Positions 1 to 8,059 are shown, counted from the stretch's first letter. The stretch is DNA of 64,000 nt from Prevotella sp. (GCA_031285905.1 JAITVH010000153.1:1-64000), one strand, 5' to 3'. Numbers and translations are program-made. Notes: generated from the sequence alone by a model not told the origin.

Positions 1-600
1 ACCATTAACCTTTACATCCGCACCGACTCTGGCGGCAATATTTACGTTAGCCACATTGTCGAGTGTCACTGTCGAGTCACTACCTCCTGATGCAGCAATT
101 CTTACAATCTTTGCTTGTATTTGTTTAATATCGCAGTCGGCTCCACCGGATATCGCGATCTTACATTCATCGACCTTCAATAGATCTATATTTATATCTG
201 ATCCTCCCGATGCGGCAATATCAAAATTCCGGTCACAGTTCATATTTCCGGCTATAAAATCAGCCCCTCCCGAGATGGCTAAAGCCTGTATATTTTTGGC
301 AGTAACATAAGCCTTTATCTGTACATTGTTCCGGAACCTTTCCCCGTCCTTTCTCTTTAATTCCAGCGTGCCGTTCTTTACAGCGACTTCTATCTTATTG
401 AGAGTTTCGTCGTCAGTTTCTATTTCTACTGTATGCGAATTGCCTTGAGTGAAATAAACATCAATACCCCCACTTGATGCAATCTTTGAAAAGGACTCAA
501 CATCTTTCTTGTTCTTTGTTACCTGATTCTGAGCCGATGATGCACATGAACATAATATGCTACATATCAACAGGCATGAAATGAATAGATTTTTCTTCAT
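1..600 (-). CDS. GIN-domain (DUF2807) surface protein, C-terminus cut by window edge
   Basis: The reverse strand reads an uninterrupted frame from an ATG at 600 to the window edge (about 200 residues, no stop). It opens with MKKNLFISCLLICSILCSCA, a lipoprotein-type signal with candidate lipobox cysteines near residues 17-19. The body repeats ISGGAD / AASGGSD every 20-25 residues, the pattern of head-GIN (DUF2807) proteins that fold as a beta-solenoid. It is the fourth gene of a leftward run beginning with an ECF sigma factor, 13 bp after the previous stop. The family is predicted to be cell-envelope or adhesin-like; the biochemical role is unknown. The C-terminal end is outside the window. 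Confidence 0.8.
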   Translation of the reverse strand, partial: MKKNLFISCLLICSILCSCASSAQNQVTKNKKDVESFSKIASSGGIDVYFTQGNSHTVEIETDDETLNKIEVAVKNGTLELKRKDGERFRNNVQIKAYVTAKNIQALAISGGADFIAGNMNCDRNFDIAASGGSDINIDLLKVDECKIAISGGADCDIKQIQAKIVRIAASGGSDSTVTLDNVANVNIAARVGADVKVNG

Positions 601-613
601 AGCTATATTTTTA

Positions 614-1954
614 TTATAAGATTTTTATATCCGCGTAGTTATTCGATATTTGGATTGTTGCTGTAGGACTGCCTTTGCCTATTTGTCCTTTCCTTACTAC
701 TCTGTTATTTCTATCGCTTGATTCTGTGTACTGGACTTCATATTTTTTAGATAGGCTGAAATCTCCGTAATTCAGATTAAAGTCAAAGCCGACAGACACA
801 CCCGGAGGCAAGCCAAGAGAGACATCTGCATAACTGGCTTTTATATCGATATTTTTCAATTTAGTTGATACATCTTTTATGTTTATATCGCCATAAGCAG
901 TGGTAGTATTCATTGTCGATATAAGGTTATCTATTGAGATATCAATATATTTTACATCGGCATTTATACTGGCAACATTACCAATTTTTATATCTCCATA
1001 AGATATAGATTGTTTTGTCGAAAGAGATTGTATATCACTAAACACATAATCGTTATAATTTCCCGAAATTTCAACAGATGCCGCCTTTGTTACATGTATA
1101 TCAGAATATGACGTAGAAAAGTCCAGATCTTTAGCCTGATCTATTTTTATATCGCTATACTTGGCTTTTATAGAGGTTTTCTGCTCTGATATTTCTTTTA
1201 CAGATAAGTTGCTGTATGAAAGATTTGTCGATAGCCGTCCGTTTAGTTTATCTATCTTAATATTCCCATATTTTAAGTCAACATTCAGCGCTATATTATT
1301 GGGGATACTTATGATATAATTTATTTTGGCTCCTCTGTTTCCTTTTCCCGAATTGGAAGTCTCAATTGATAAAAGCTTATTGGTGACGCTTATATTGCAT
1401 ATCGCCTCATTTTCTTTTTTACTATCTTTCTCATTAAAGTATTGTATTTCCAATTGAATATCTTTACCATTCGATTCTCTTACAATAATATCCCCATACT
1501 TCTGAAAAAACTCAACTTCCGATATATTCTGAAATGTTTTTTTCTCTATACGATCGGGGTTTCTATCCTGATCAACTCCAGCATTATTAAATTGAAAGTT
1601 GAATTGAATAGGTTTGATATTTTTAGATAATTCTTTCATCGATTCCGACAGGTCATCAAGTTTCTCAACAGAAGCCCAGTTCTCAAAAGACTTGGACATA
1701 TTATTCATCTGCATCTTCAGGTTTTCCTGCATAGCCATCAATTGCGTTGTATCGAATGAATGTGACCAATTTCTGAACATACTGGTATCAATATCTATCT
1801 GTATATTCCATTCGCCAGTCCGGTCTTTTATTTCATCTATATTGATATTGAAATACCAATCTTTACCGGATATAGAGTCCTGTGGCAATTCGATTGCTTT
1901 CATCTGAAACAGGGTGAAAGCTGACAATACTATAAATAATATATTCTTTTTCAT
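614..1954 (-). CDS. Exported DUF4097-like repetitive beta-solenoid protein
   Basis: A 446-residue protein with an N-terminal export signal (about residues 1-20, MKKNILFIVLSAFTLFQMKA). Residues about 60-130 are polar and probably helical. From about 150 onward short strands repeat with a Y-(S/G/A)-D-I-x-(I/V) motif (YGDIIV, YGNIKI, YSDIKI, YSDIHV, YGDIKI, YADIKI), the signature of DUF4097/GIN-type solenoids. It lies 13 bp downstream of the anti-sigma-like gene and 13 bp upstream of the GIN lipoprotein, so the four genes are probably one transcript. No catalytic motif is visible. The likely location is periplasm or outer surface; the function is unknown. Confidence 0.72.
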   Translation of the reverse strand: MKKNILFIVLSAFTLFQMKAIELPQDSISGKDWYFNINIDEIKDRTGEWNIQIDIDTSMFRNWSHSFDTTQLMAMQENLKMQMNNMSKSFENWASVEKLDDLSESMKELSKNIKPIQFNFQFNNAGVDQDRNPDRIEKKTFQNISEVEFFQKYGDIIVRESNGKDIQLEIQYFNEKDSKKENEAICNISVTNKLLSIETSNSGKGNRGAKINYIISIPNNIALNVDLKYGNIKIDKLNGRLSTNLSYSNLSVKEISEQKTSIKAKYSDIKIDQAKDLDFSTSYSDIHVTKAASVEISGNYNDYVFSDIQSLSTKQSISYGDIKIGNVASINADVKYIDISIDNLISTMNTTTAYGDINIKDVSTKLKNIDIKASYADVSLGLPPGVSVGFDFNLNYGDFSLSKKYEVQYTESSDRNNRVVRKGQIGKGSPTATIQISNNYADIKIL

Positions 1955-1967
1955 TTCCTTTACGTAT

Positions 1968-2504
1968 TTAACAGTTTGCGTATTTTCCTAACTTTTCGTC
2001 TATACCCTCAAGGGCCTGGATATTTGTTTTATAATGTTTTACAAGATAGAGCAGAGCTATTTCACGGTTTTCATTGTTCTTCATTTCATTTACAAATTGT
2101 TTATTATAATCAATAATCTGTTCCAGATCGCGGGACAATAAAACTTGATTTTCAGAGTCGGTACTTGCTAATTTACACATGATATCCGCTATCTTTTCTT
2201 CCATCAACTGATTATAATAATCATTTGTCGCCTGAAACTCGTCTACTTTTTCGATCTGTTCTGCCGGAACCCTCTTTATACTGTCTGGAGCATAAAACTT
2301 TATTGCCACTCCTATCAGTATAGCAACCGAAGCTGCGATGGATAATATAGGGACGAGGTTTATCTTTCTCTTTGGCTTCTTCTCCTCTTTATCCTTTTCG
2401 CGGCTATTCAGGAGAGCCTCAAAACGATCGAAGTGCCCGGCCGATGGCTCTTTATCATCAAAAGTTTCCCTATTGTCATCTATATATTTTTTCATATCTT
2501 TCAT
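1968..2504 (-). CDS. Membrane-anchored anti-sigma-factor-like protein
   Basis: A 178-residue protein with a short acidic cytoplasmic N-terminus carrying GHFDRFEALL (residues 23-32), a motif common in small Bacteroidetes proteins encoded after ECF sigma factors. A basic stretch (KKPKRK) and one transmembrane helix at about 50-70 follow. The rest, about 110 residues, would be periplasmic and helical. The gene starts 13 bp after the ECF sigma stop codon. One-TM architecture and position imply that it binds and restrains the sigma factor, but no classical zinc anti-sigma motif (HxxxCxxC) is present, so this is inference from context. A nearby alternative start is Met4. Confidence 0.65.
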   Translation of the reverse strand: MKDMKKYIDDNRETFDDKEPSAGHFDRFEALLNSREKDKEEKKPKRKINLVPILSIAASVAILIGVAIKFYAPDSIKRVPAEQIEKVDEFQATNDYYNQLMEEKIADIMCKLASTDSENQVLLSRDLEQIIDYNKQFVNEMKNNENREIALLYLVKHYKTNIQALEGIDEKLGKYANC

Positions 2505-2517
2505 CTCAATTCTCCTT

Positions 2518-3048
2518 TCACATAAGTGCTATCAGTTTTTGCTTTGCTCTCATATATTGTATGCGGGATGTACCCGGTGCTATATTCAGTATTTCGGCGA
2601 TTTCTTCATGATCATAACCTTCAATCAGGTATAAGTTTATTATCAAACGGCTCGATTCAGGGAGCTTTTCTATTGCAGCTTTTACTTCCGCCACACGGTC
2701 TTTTATATGTTCCCATTCATCATTTTCATCTTTGTCGATGATATTATATCCTATATTCTCATCTAAACTTACATAATCCAAACTCTTCCTCCTAAGCTTA
2801 TCTATCGACGAATTGATTGCAATTCTCACCAGCCATGCTTCGAAAGGCGTTGATCCATCATACTTATCCAATCCGGTAAGCGCTTTCAGAAAGCTATCCT
2901 GCATAACATCTTCCGCATCGGACGAATCCCGCAATATACGATAGCATGTATTATATATCCTTTTGTAAAAGGTTTTATATAACAGCATCTGCGCCATGCG
3001 GTTGCCTGTTCTACACTGCTCTACTATATCCGGATCAAAATTAATCAT
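2518..3048 (-). CDS. RNA polymerase ECF-type sigma factor
   Basis: At 176 residues it matches the ECF sigma-70 family. Region 2 is at about residues 20-95 (SDAEDVMQDSFLKAL, then FEAWLVRIAINSSIDKLRR). Region 4 is at about 125-175 (LPESSRLIINLYLIEGYDHE, then EIAEILNIAPGTSRIQYMRA). It has no region 1.1 or 3. It is the promoter-proximal gene of the leftward operon with the anti-sigma-like and two solenoid envelope proteins, which are its most likely targets. A GTAACA / CGTAC pair upstream suggests it may drive its own transcription. Confidence 0.93.
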   Translation of the reverse strand: MINFDPDIVEQCRTGNRMAQMLLYKTFYKRIYNTCYRILRDSSDAEDVMQDSFLKALTGLDKYDGSTPFEAWLVRIAINSSIDKLRRKSLDYVSLDENIGYNIIDKDENDEWEHIKDRVAEVKAAIEKLPESSRLIINLYLIEGYDHEEIAEILNIAPGTSRIQYMRAKQKLIALM

Positions 3049-3077
3049 CTATAAAAATACTACCCTTCATTTATATT

Positions 3078-3104
3078 GTACGCATACAGAATATAAAGTG
3101 TTAC
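3078..3104 (-). promoter_or_regulatory. Candidate ECF-dependent promoter upstream of the sigma gene
   Basis: Read on the minus strand, GTAACA (3104-3099) is followed after 16 bp by CGTAC (3082-3078), about 30 bp before the sigma start codon. GTAAC-type -35 and CGT-type -10 boxes are typical of ECF promoters, and such operons are often self-activating. This is motif matching only. Confidence 0.4.
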
Positions 3105-3171
3105 AAATAAAGGATATTTTTTTGTAAATCTTTTTTCTTAAATTAGCTATTTCAATCTAAATGCATTAAAA

Positions 3172-4311
3172 ATGAGAGGAATCATCGTTCTTATCTTCAT
3201 TCTGTTCTCTTCTATGGGATTTGCTCAGATGGAAAACAGTCGTCTATCAGACATATATTTAAAAGATGCCTTTAATGGTAAATTTTGTATAGGTACAGCC
3301 CTTAACAGCAGTCAGATATGGGAGAGAAATAAACCAGCCATAGAGGTTATCAAAACTCATTTTAATTCCATAGTAGCCGAAAACTGTATGAAGAGCGGGC
3401 CGATTCAACCAAGAGAAGGTGAATTCAATTTCGAAGAAGCAGATAAGTTTGTTGAATTTGGGGAACAAAACAATATGTTCATTATCGGACATACGCTAAT
3501 ATGGCATTCACAAACGCCGGAATGGTTCTTTATAGATAAAGATGGGAATGATGTATCCAGAGAAGTCCTGATAGAAAGAATGAAAAAACATATTTCGACA
3601 GTTGTCGGCCGCTATAAAGGACGGGTACAAGGCTGGGATGTATTGAATGAGGCTGTGCTTGACAATGGGAAATTGAGGGACAGCAAATTTTTACAGATTA
3701 TAGGAAAAGACTATATCCGCCTTGCTTTCGAATTTGCTCATGAAGCAGACCCTGATGCAGAATTATACTACAATGATTATTCTATGTTTATCCCCGATAA
3801 ACGTGAAGGGGTGATAAGTATGATAAAGGAACTGAAAAGCCAAAATATCAGAGTTGATGGTATAGGGATGCAAGGACATCTGGATGTAGATCATCCTTCA
3901 CTGGAACTATATGAAAAGGCGATCATTCGTTACTCAGAACTGGGAGTAAACGTTATGATCACTGAACTGGATATATCGCCGTTGCCCTCTCCGTGGGGAA
4001 ATGCAGGAGCCGAAGTATCGCTCAACTATGAGTACCAGAAAAAGATGAATCCCTATCCTAATGGCCTGCCTGACGATATAGCTAAAAAGCTACAAAACAG
4101 ATATACCGATCTTTTCGGGTTATTCTTGAAGCACCATGACAAAATAAGCCGCGTAACCCTTTGGGGTGTAGGCGATGGCGACTCATGGAGAAACAACTGG
4201 CCAATAGAGGGGCGGACTGATTATCCGTTATTGTTTGACAGGGAATACAAGGCTAAGTCAACTGTAAGAGCAATAACCGGACTGGCAAAATCCTATTCTG
4301 ATAATGAATGA
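3172..4311 (+). CDS. GH10 endo-1,4-beta-xylanase, secreted
   Basis: A 379-residue glycoside hydrolase family 10 enzyme with a signal peptide (MRGIIVLIFILFSSMGFAQ). The fold motifs are clear: HTLIWHSQTPEWF, then WDVLNEA with the predicted acid/base Glu160, and ITELDIS with the predicted nucleophile Glu265. The C-terminal TLWGVGDGDSWR supplies the conserved substrate-contact tryptophans. GH10 enzymes cleave internal beta-1,4 bonds in xylan by retention. It is a single-domain, standard-length enzyme without a carbohydrate-binding module. It is divergent from the ECF gene across a 123 bp gap. No SusC/SusD pair is adjacent, though GH43-type enzymes lie at 35.3 and 41.7 kb. Confidence 0.93.
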   Translation: MRGIIVLIFILFSSMGFAQMENSRLSDIYLKDAFNGKFCIGTALNSSQIWERNKPAIEVIKTHFNSIVAENCMKSGPIQPREGEFNFEEADKFVEFGEQNNMFIIGHTLIWHSQTPEWFFIDKDGNDVSREVLIERMKKHISTVVGRYKGRVQGWDVLNEAVLDNGKLRDSKFLQIIGKDYIRLAFEFAHEADPDAELYYNDYSMFIPDKREGVISMIKELKSQNIRVDGIGMQGHLDVDHPSLELYEKAIIRYSELGVNVMITELDISPLPSPWGNAGAEVSLNYEYQKKMNPYPNGLPDDIAKKLQNRYTDLFGLFLKHHDKISRVTLWGVGDGDSWRNNWPIEGRTDYPLLFDREYKAKSTVRAITGLAKSYSDNE

Positions 4312-4522
4312 ATTTCCATAAAAATATGTAGCTTTGTATAAATTAAATGGACAGTAGTATTAGCCGATGGGCAAACTGTTTTATTTTTTTGAGATTGATT
4401 TATCTATAGTATATTGATGAGTTAATTTGCAGATAAGCAAATAAGCAAATGCATCAATACACAAATAGAAAAATGGTAAAGTGTTACCTTTGTTACTTTT
4501 TAGTTAAAAAGCAGCCGATATT

Positions 4523-4592
4523 TGTAGGGGTCGAACATTTTCGACCCGAAATAACAAAGAGTCTGCGGGCGGAAGATATTCCGCCCCTACAA
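4523..4592. repeat. GTAGGGG-ended paired hairpin module, copy A
   Basis: The module begins TGTAGGGG and ends CCCCTACAA, so its ends are inverted. Inside are two small perfect stem-loops, GGGTCGAAcatTTTCGACCC (4528-4547) and GGGCGGAAgatATTCCGCCC (4568-4587). The same arrangement occurs at 15291-15395 and 41525-41589. Its closest known analogues are small non-coding palindromic repeats of REP/MITE type. Confidence 0.8.
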
Positions 4593-4670
4593 GGCAGAAA
4601 AGTGTAACCTTTACATACGCTAAGCTCCTGTGACCGTTGGTTGTTACCTTTTAGTTAAAATGTTTGCTAT

Positions 4671-4736
4671 TGTCATGCTGAGGTTACGAAGCATCTAGTT
4701 GGACGCAAGGAGATCCTTCCTATCGTCAGGATGACA
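4671..4736. repeat. TGTCATGCTGA / TCAGGATGACA hairpin repeat
   Basis: A 66 bp inverted repeat with outer arms TGTCATGCTGA and TCAGGATGACA and an interior containing GAAGCATCT and GAGATCCTTC. A second copy with the same arms and interior words is at 39719-39787. It is non-coding. I recall similar sequences scattered in unrelated bacterial genomes; that is from memory, not from a search. Confidence 0.75.
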
Positions 4737-4851
4737 AAAAAAATGAAAAGGTCAAAGGCTATCAGCTAAAAACCGAAAAGTGTAACCTTTGTTACCTTTT
4801 AGTTAAAAAATAGATTGTTTAAAAATATACCTGATAAAAATAATAGAATTT

Positions 4852-5940
4852 ATGAGATATTATATAGTATTGTCTGTGATGTTTTTGCTGGGAGGAATGC
4901 ATGTTTTTGCACAAAAGACAGTGAAAATGACTGCTGTAAAGGGGAATGATTATGGTGTAGCCTACTCTTTGCCCAAAACAGCTATTGCAGTAAAAGTAAG
5001 TTATATGAAAACGACACGCAAGGCCGGAGAATTTTACCAATATGCCGAACGTTATCTAAATATAACCAATGCCATTACTGAAAACGATGTAAATTATACA
5101 TTGGATAAAATAGAGGCAGCATCGAAAGGTATTATTGATACGGATAAGACTTATCTGGTTGAGTTCAGATCCAATACTACTGCACCTTTTGTGACGCTTA
5201 CCCAAGATGGCTTGATCTGTGCGATCAATGATGATTATGTTTTCTCAAAAGATGCCAACGATACGCCGGAACAGGTAAAATCCAAGCCATTACCTGATCC
5301 CCGGGGCTTTATGTCGGAAGAAATGCTGAGGGCAGGTTCTACAGCTAAACAAGCAGAATTGATATCGAAACAGATATACCGCCTGCGTGAAACTAAAAAT
5401 AATATACTTACAGGAGAAGCAGACAATATGCCTCCGGATGGAGAAGCTTACAAAATAGTAATGGCTCAACTGGACGAACAGGAAAAGGCGCTGACCTCTA
5501 TGTTCATTGGTACAGAGGAAACTGAAACAGGGGAAAAGGAATTCACATTAGTTCCGGATGATAAAAATATCGATAACCGTATCATATTCCGTTTTTCGTC
5601 TAAGCTGGGAGTCGTAGATGCAAACGACTTATCAGGGGCACCTGTATATTTATCCCTTAAAAATAAAGAGCCTAGAGAAAAGCCAGTTCTTACCCCTAAA
5701 GAGGAAAAAGAAATGGAGAAGAAGTTCTCGGCAGGGATTATCTATAATATACCGGGTAAAGGAGACTTAACGATCGCTTACAATAATAAGAACTATGTTC
5801 AGCGGGAATTGGATGTAGTGCAATATGGAATACAAGATGTTCTTGCCCCGAAGATGTTCGAAAATAATAAGAAACCGATAAAGGTTATTTTCTATCCTGA
5901 ACTGGGAGCAATCAAACAAATACCTCCGCAAACTCCTTAA
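4852..5940 (+). CDS. DUF4831 family exported protein
   Basis: A 362-residue protein with a signal peptide (MRYYIVLSVMFLLGGMHVFA, cleavage near AQ). It then resembles DUF4831: YGVAYSLPKTAIAVKVSY near the N-terminus, a central KPLPDPRGFMSEEMLRAGS, and KQIYRLRETKNNILTGEADN followed by the PPDGEAYKIVMAQLDEQEKA helix. This Bacteroidetes-only family has no assigned activity and no catalytic motif is visible. It is predicted periplasmic or surface. It heads a rightward run with the CYTH gene 10 bp downstream. Its 5' region consists of intergenic repeat copy A, whose last core ends 43 bp before the start codon. Confidence 0.8.
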   Translation: MRYYIVLSVMFLLGGMHVFAQKTVKMTAVKGNDYGVAYSLPKTAIAVKVSYMKTTRKAGEFYQYAERYLNITNAITENDVNYTLDKIEAASKGIIDTDKTYLVEFRSNTTAPFVTLTQDGLICAINDDYVFSKDANDTPEQVKSKPLPDPRGFMSEEMLRAGSTAKQAELISKQIYRLRETKNNILTGEADNMPPDGEAYKIVMAQLDEQEKALTSMFIGTEETETGEKEFTLVPDDKNIDNRIIFRFSSKLGVVDANDLSGAPVYLSLKNKEPREKPVLTPKEEKEMEKKFSAGIIYNIPGKGDLTIAYNNKNYVQRELDVVQYGIQDVLAPKMFENNKKPIKVIFYPELGAIKQIPPQTP

Positions 5941-5950
5941 ATATCAGTCC

Positions 5951-6436
5951 ATGCCTTTTGAGATTGAACGGAAGTTTTTAGTAACAGGCGACAGCTTTAA
6001 GCAAGAAGCACATAAGTCTGAACGGATAGCCCAAGGCTATTTATCGTCCGTTGCGGAACGTACTGTAAGGATAAGGATAAAAGGAGCAAAGGGCTATATT
6101 ACGATAAAGGGTATTAGTAACGAGACCGGAACATCCAGATATGAATGGGAAAAAGAGATTCCGGTAAAAGACGCTGAAGAGCTACTAAAGTTATGTGAAC
6201 CGGGCGTTATCGAAAAAATACGACATTATATCGCTTATGGCAATCATACATTCGAAGTAGATGAGTTCCATGGAAATAATGAAGGATTAATTCTTGCCGA
6301 AGTAGAGTTATCTGATGAAAACGAACCTTATGAAAGGCCTGAATGGCTAGGAAAAGAAGTGACGGGAGATAAACTATACTATAATTCTTTTTTATCGAAA
6401 AATCCATATTGCAATTGGGGGGATAACCGTATATGA
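5951..6436 (+). CDS. CYTH-domain protein (triphosphate tunnel metalloenzyme-like)
   Basis: A 161-residue single-domain CYTH protein. It starts with the diagnostic EIERKFLV motif (residues 4-11) and has alternating basic and acidic strands (RTVRIRIKGAKGYITIKG, then RYEWEKEIP, VDEFHGNNEGLILAEVEL) that would line the tunnel. Family members hydrolyse inorganic triphosphate or related substrates with divalent metals; some are adenylate or thiamine-triphosphate enzymes. The substrate here cannot be told. Cytoplasmic. It lies 10 bp after DUF4831 and overlaps the next gene by 4 bp (ATGA), so it is translationally coupled to the 487-residue membrane protein. Confidence 0.88.
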   Translation: MPFEIERKFLVTGDSFKQEAHKSERIAQGYLSSVAERTVRIRIKGAKGYITIKGISNETGTSRYEWEKEIPVKDAEELLKLCEPGVIEKIRHYIAYGNHTFEVDEFHGNNEGLILAEVELSDENEPYERPEWLGKEVTGDKLYYNSFLSKNPYCNWGDNRI

Positions 6437-7896
6437 TTGATATACAAGAGAAAATTCATGATAACTTTTCTATAGAGTTCAAGATTGGTTTTATTACAAA
6501 CCTGAACGCTGAAGATATTAATGAATTCAAGATCAATACATGGATGTTTGTACCCAACAGTCTTGATATCAATCGTTCGACCTACGAAAAAAAGGATTTC
6601 TATAAGGATATTAAGAACAATATGCGCTTAATAACACCAGTATATTCTCTGGAAGAAATACTGGAAGAAGGAAGAGGCCCGCTACCCCGTCTGAGAAAAG
6701 CATTGGATGCCCTGACACAAGACACCTCTGATGAAAACAAGACCGAAAGCTTTGTATATCAGGTAAAAATGTTTGTCTGCATTATGAAAAGCGCCTTGCG
6801 CCGGTATGTACAAAATATAAATAACAGTGCAGAGGAAGAACAAATCGTTATAAATATTGATTCTTACATAAAGAATATCAAGGAGATAGCCTTACGCTAC
6901 AGGCTTCTCTGGAATGAACTTAATAATGATACTTTCACTAAACAACAACAAGAGTTTTTCCTTTTCGGTGATGATTTCCTTGGCAATATAATCGAACAAT
7001 ATACCTTCGAACTGATGAGGAAGTTGAAGAAAGTACCAGCTTTCGAATCTGTCAAAGAAAAGTTATATACTCTGGTAGAAGAGGAATTAAGCCATAGAAA
7101 AGAGATGGGCTTTATGGTATTGGATAAAGGGAATGAAAAACATAACAGCCTCGTTATTACACAACGGAATGTTCTCAAGAAGCTTGTCGAAAGCGACTTG
7201 TTCCTCCAGACAATAAAGAAGAAAGATGGTTTTCTGGCAGAACAGTTATATTACGGAGCGGCTGCCGGCATAGCTATGATATTTGCTACGGTGATCTCAT
7301 TTTTCGCGACACAACGTTTAGGCAATTTCACTACAGACCTTTTTATTATACTGGTATTCAGCTACATGTTCAAGGATCGTATTAAGGACATGATGCGGTA
7401 TTACTTTACATCCCAATTGGGGAAGAAGTATTTCGATACCAAGTTGAAACTCAGCATCCGTAAACAAGAAATAGGATGGATAAAGGAAGCCTTTGACTTT
7501 ATACAAGAAAGTAAGTTGCCCGAAGAAGTCCGTAATATCAGGGCGAGAAGTCCTCTGGTAGAGGCCGAAAACCAATTCTATGACGAAAAGATTATTCTTT
7601 ACCGCAAATGGGTAAAACTATCGAGAGAAGACATCGAAAAATATAAGGAATACCGCTTATCAGGTATTAATGATATCACTCGCTTCAATCTTATAAACTT
7701 CACCCAGAAAATGGATAATCCTTACATCCCGCTTTGTGTTGCCGACAAAGAAGATGGGTTAGCTAATATAGAAGGGAACAAAGTCTATTCATTGTATTAT
7801 ATCATACAATGCCAATCTCAAAGTACTGAATATTATAAGAAGTACCGGATACTTTTTAACCGTAACGGGATATCCGATGTTAGTGAACTGAATTAA
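6433..7896 (+). CDS. Uncharacterised two-TM membrane protein coupled to CYTH gene
   Basis: I do not recognise a named family. The 487-residue product has a long soluble N-terminal half rich in charged helices (about 1-270). Two adjacent hydrophobic segments follow at about 274-294 (YGAAAGIAMIFATVISFF) and 302-318 (TDLFIILVFSYMF). A basic C-terminal soluble part of about 165 residues ends the protein, so most of it should face the cytoplasm on both sides of a hairpin. There is no signal peptide. The start overlaps the CYTH stop by 4 bp. The coupling suggests the two products act together, perhaps with the CYTH enzyme working at the membrane, but that is inference. Confidence 0.7.
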   Translation: MIDIQEKIHDNFSIEFKIGFITNLNAEDINEFKINTWMFVPNSLDINRSTYEKKDFYKDIKNNMRLITPVYSLEEILEEGRGPLPRLRKALDALTQDTSDENKTESFVYQVKMFVCIMKSALRRYVQNINNSAEEEQIVINIDSYIKNIKEIALRYRLLWNELNNDTFTKQQQEFFLFGDDFLGNIIEQYTFELMRKLKKVPAFESVKEKLYTLVEEELSHRKEMGFMVLDKGNEKHNSLVITQRNVLKKLVESDLFLQTIKKKDGFLAEQLYYGAAAGIAMIFATVISFFATQRLGNFTTDLFIILVFSYMFKDRIKDMMRYYFTSQLGKKYFDTKLKLSIRKQEIGWIKEAFDFIQESKLPEEVRNIRARSPLVEAENQFYDEKIILYRKWVKLSREDIEKYKEYRLSGINDITRFNLINFTQKMDNPYIPLCVADKEDGLANIEGNKVYSLYYIIQCQSQSTEYYKKYRILFNRNGISDVSELN

Positions 7897-7990
7897 TTGT
7901 TTTTCGATTCCTCTTTTACGAAAACCAAACAGTCTGATTAATTGTTAAAACAACTACAAATCGCTGTATAGGTAGTCGTTGACAAGAATA

Positions 7991-8059
7991 TACCATAAAT
8001 ATGGTATGAAAATACCTCAATATTGCGATTTCAGGTATAGAGCATAACGTATACCTTTG
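7991..8059 (+). promoter_or_regulatory. cysK promoter with two inverted repeats
   Basis: A TACCTTTG -7 box (TAnnTTTG type) lies at 8052-8059, 36 bp before cysK. Upstream are a palindrome TACCATAAATATGGTA (7991-8006) and a second inverted pair, ATACCT (8012-8017) and AGGTAT (8033-8038), spanning the -33 region. TACC/GGTA half-sites in both suggest one regulator binding twice, perhaps sensing sulfur or cysteine status. The regulator is not encoded nearby. Confidence 0.55.

Larger units (their letters stand above)
4397..4808 (+). repeat. Modular intergenic repeat, copy A (in the 540 bp gap between GH10 and DUF4831 genes)
   Basis: The gap 4312-4851 has no gene. From left to right it holds: GATTTATCTATAGT (4397-4410); degenerate short AAGCAAAT-type units (about 4418-4470); a first core, GTGTTACCTTTG plus TTACTTTTTAGTTAAAA (4481-4509); a paired-hairpin module with GTAGGGG...CCCCTAC ends (4523-4592); a second core (4598-4660); a TGTCATGCTGA...TCAGGATGACA hairpin (4671-4736); and a third core (4776-4808), 43 bp before the next start codon. 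The same modules recur at 15.2-15.5 kb and 41.3-41.6 kb. No ORF or transposase is associated. Confidence 0.85.

Noticed and set aside
56..310. 84-codon frame on the plus strand
   Set aside because: It is the antisense shadow of the SGGAD repeats of the GIN protein.
4481..4808. Possible CRISPR-like array because of repeated cores
   Set aside because: Only three cores with unequal, hairpin-rich spacers, no cas genes, and the same spacers recur at other loci.
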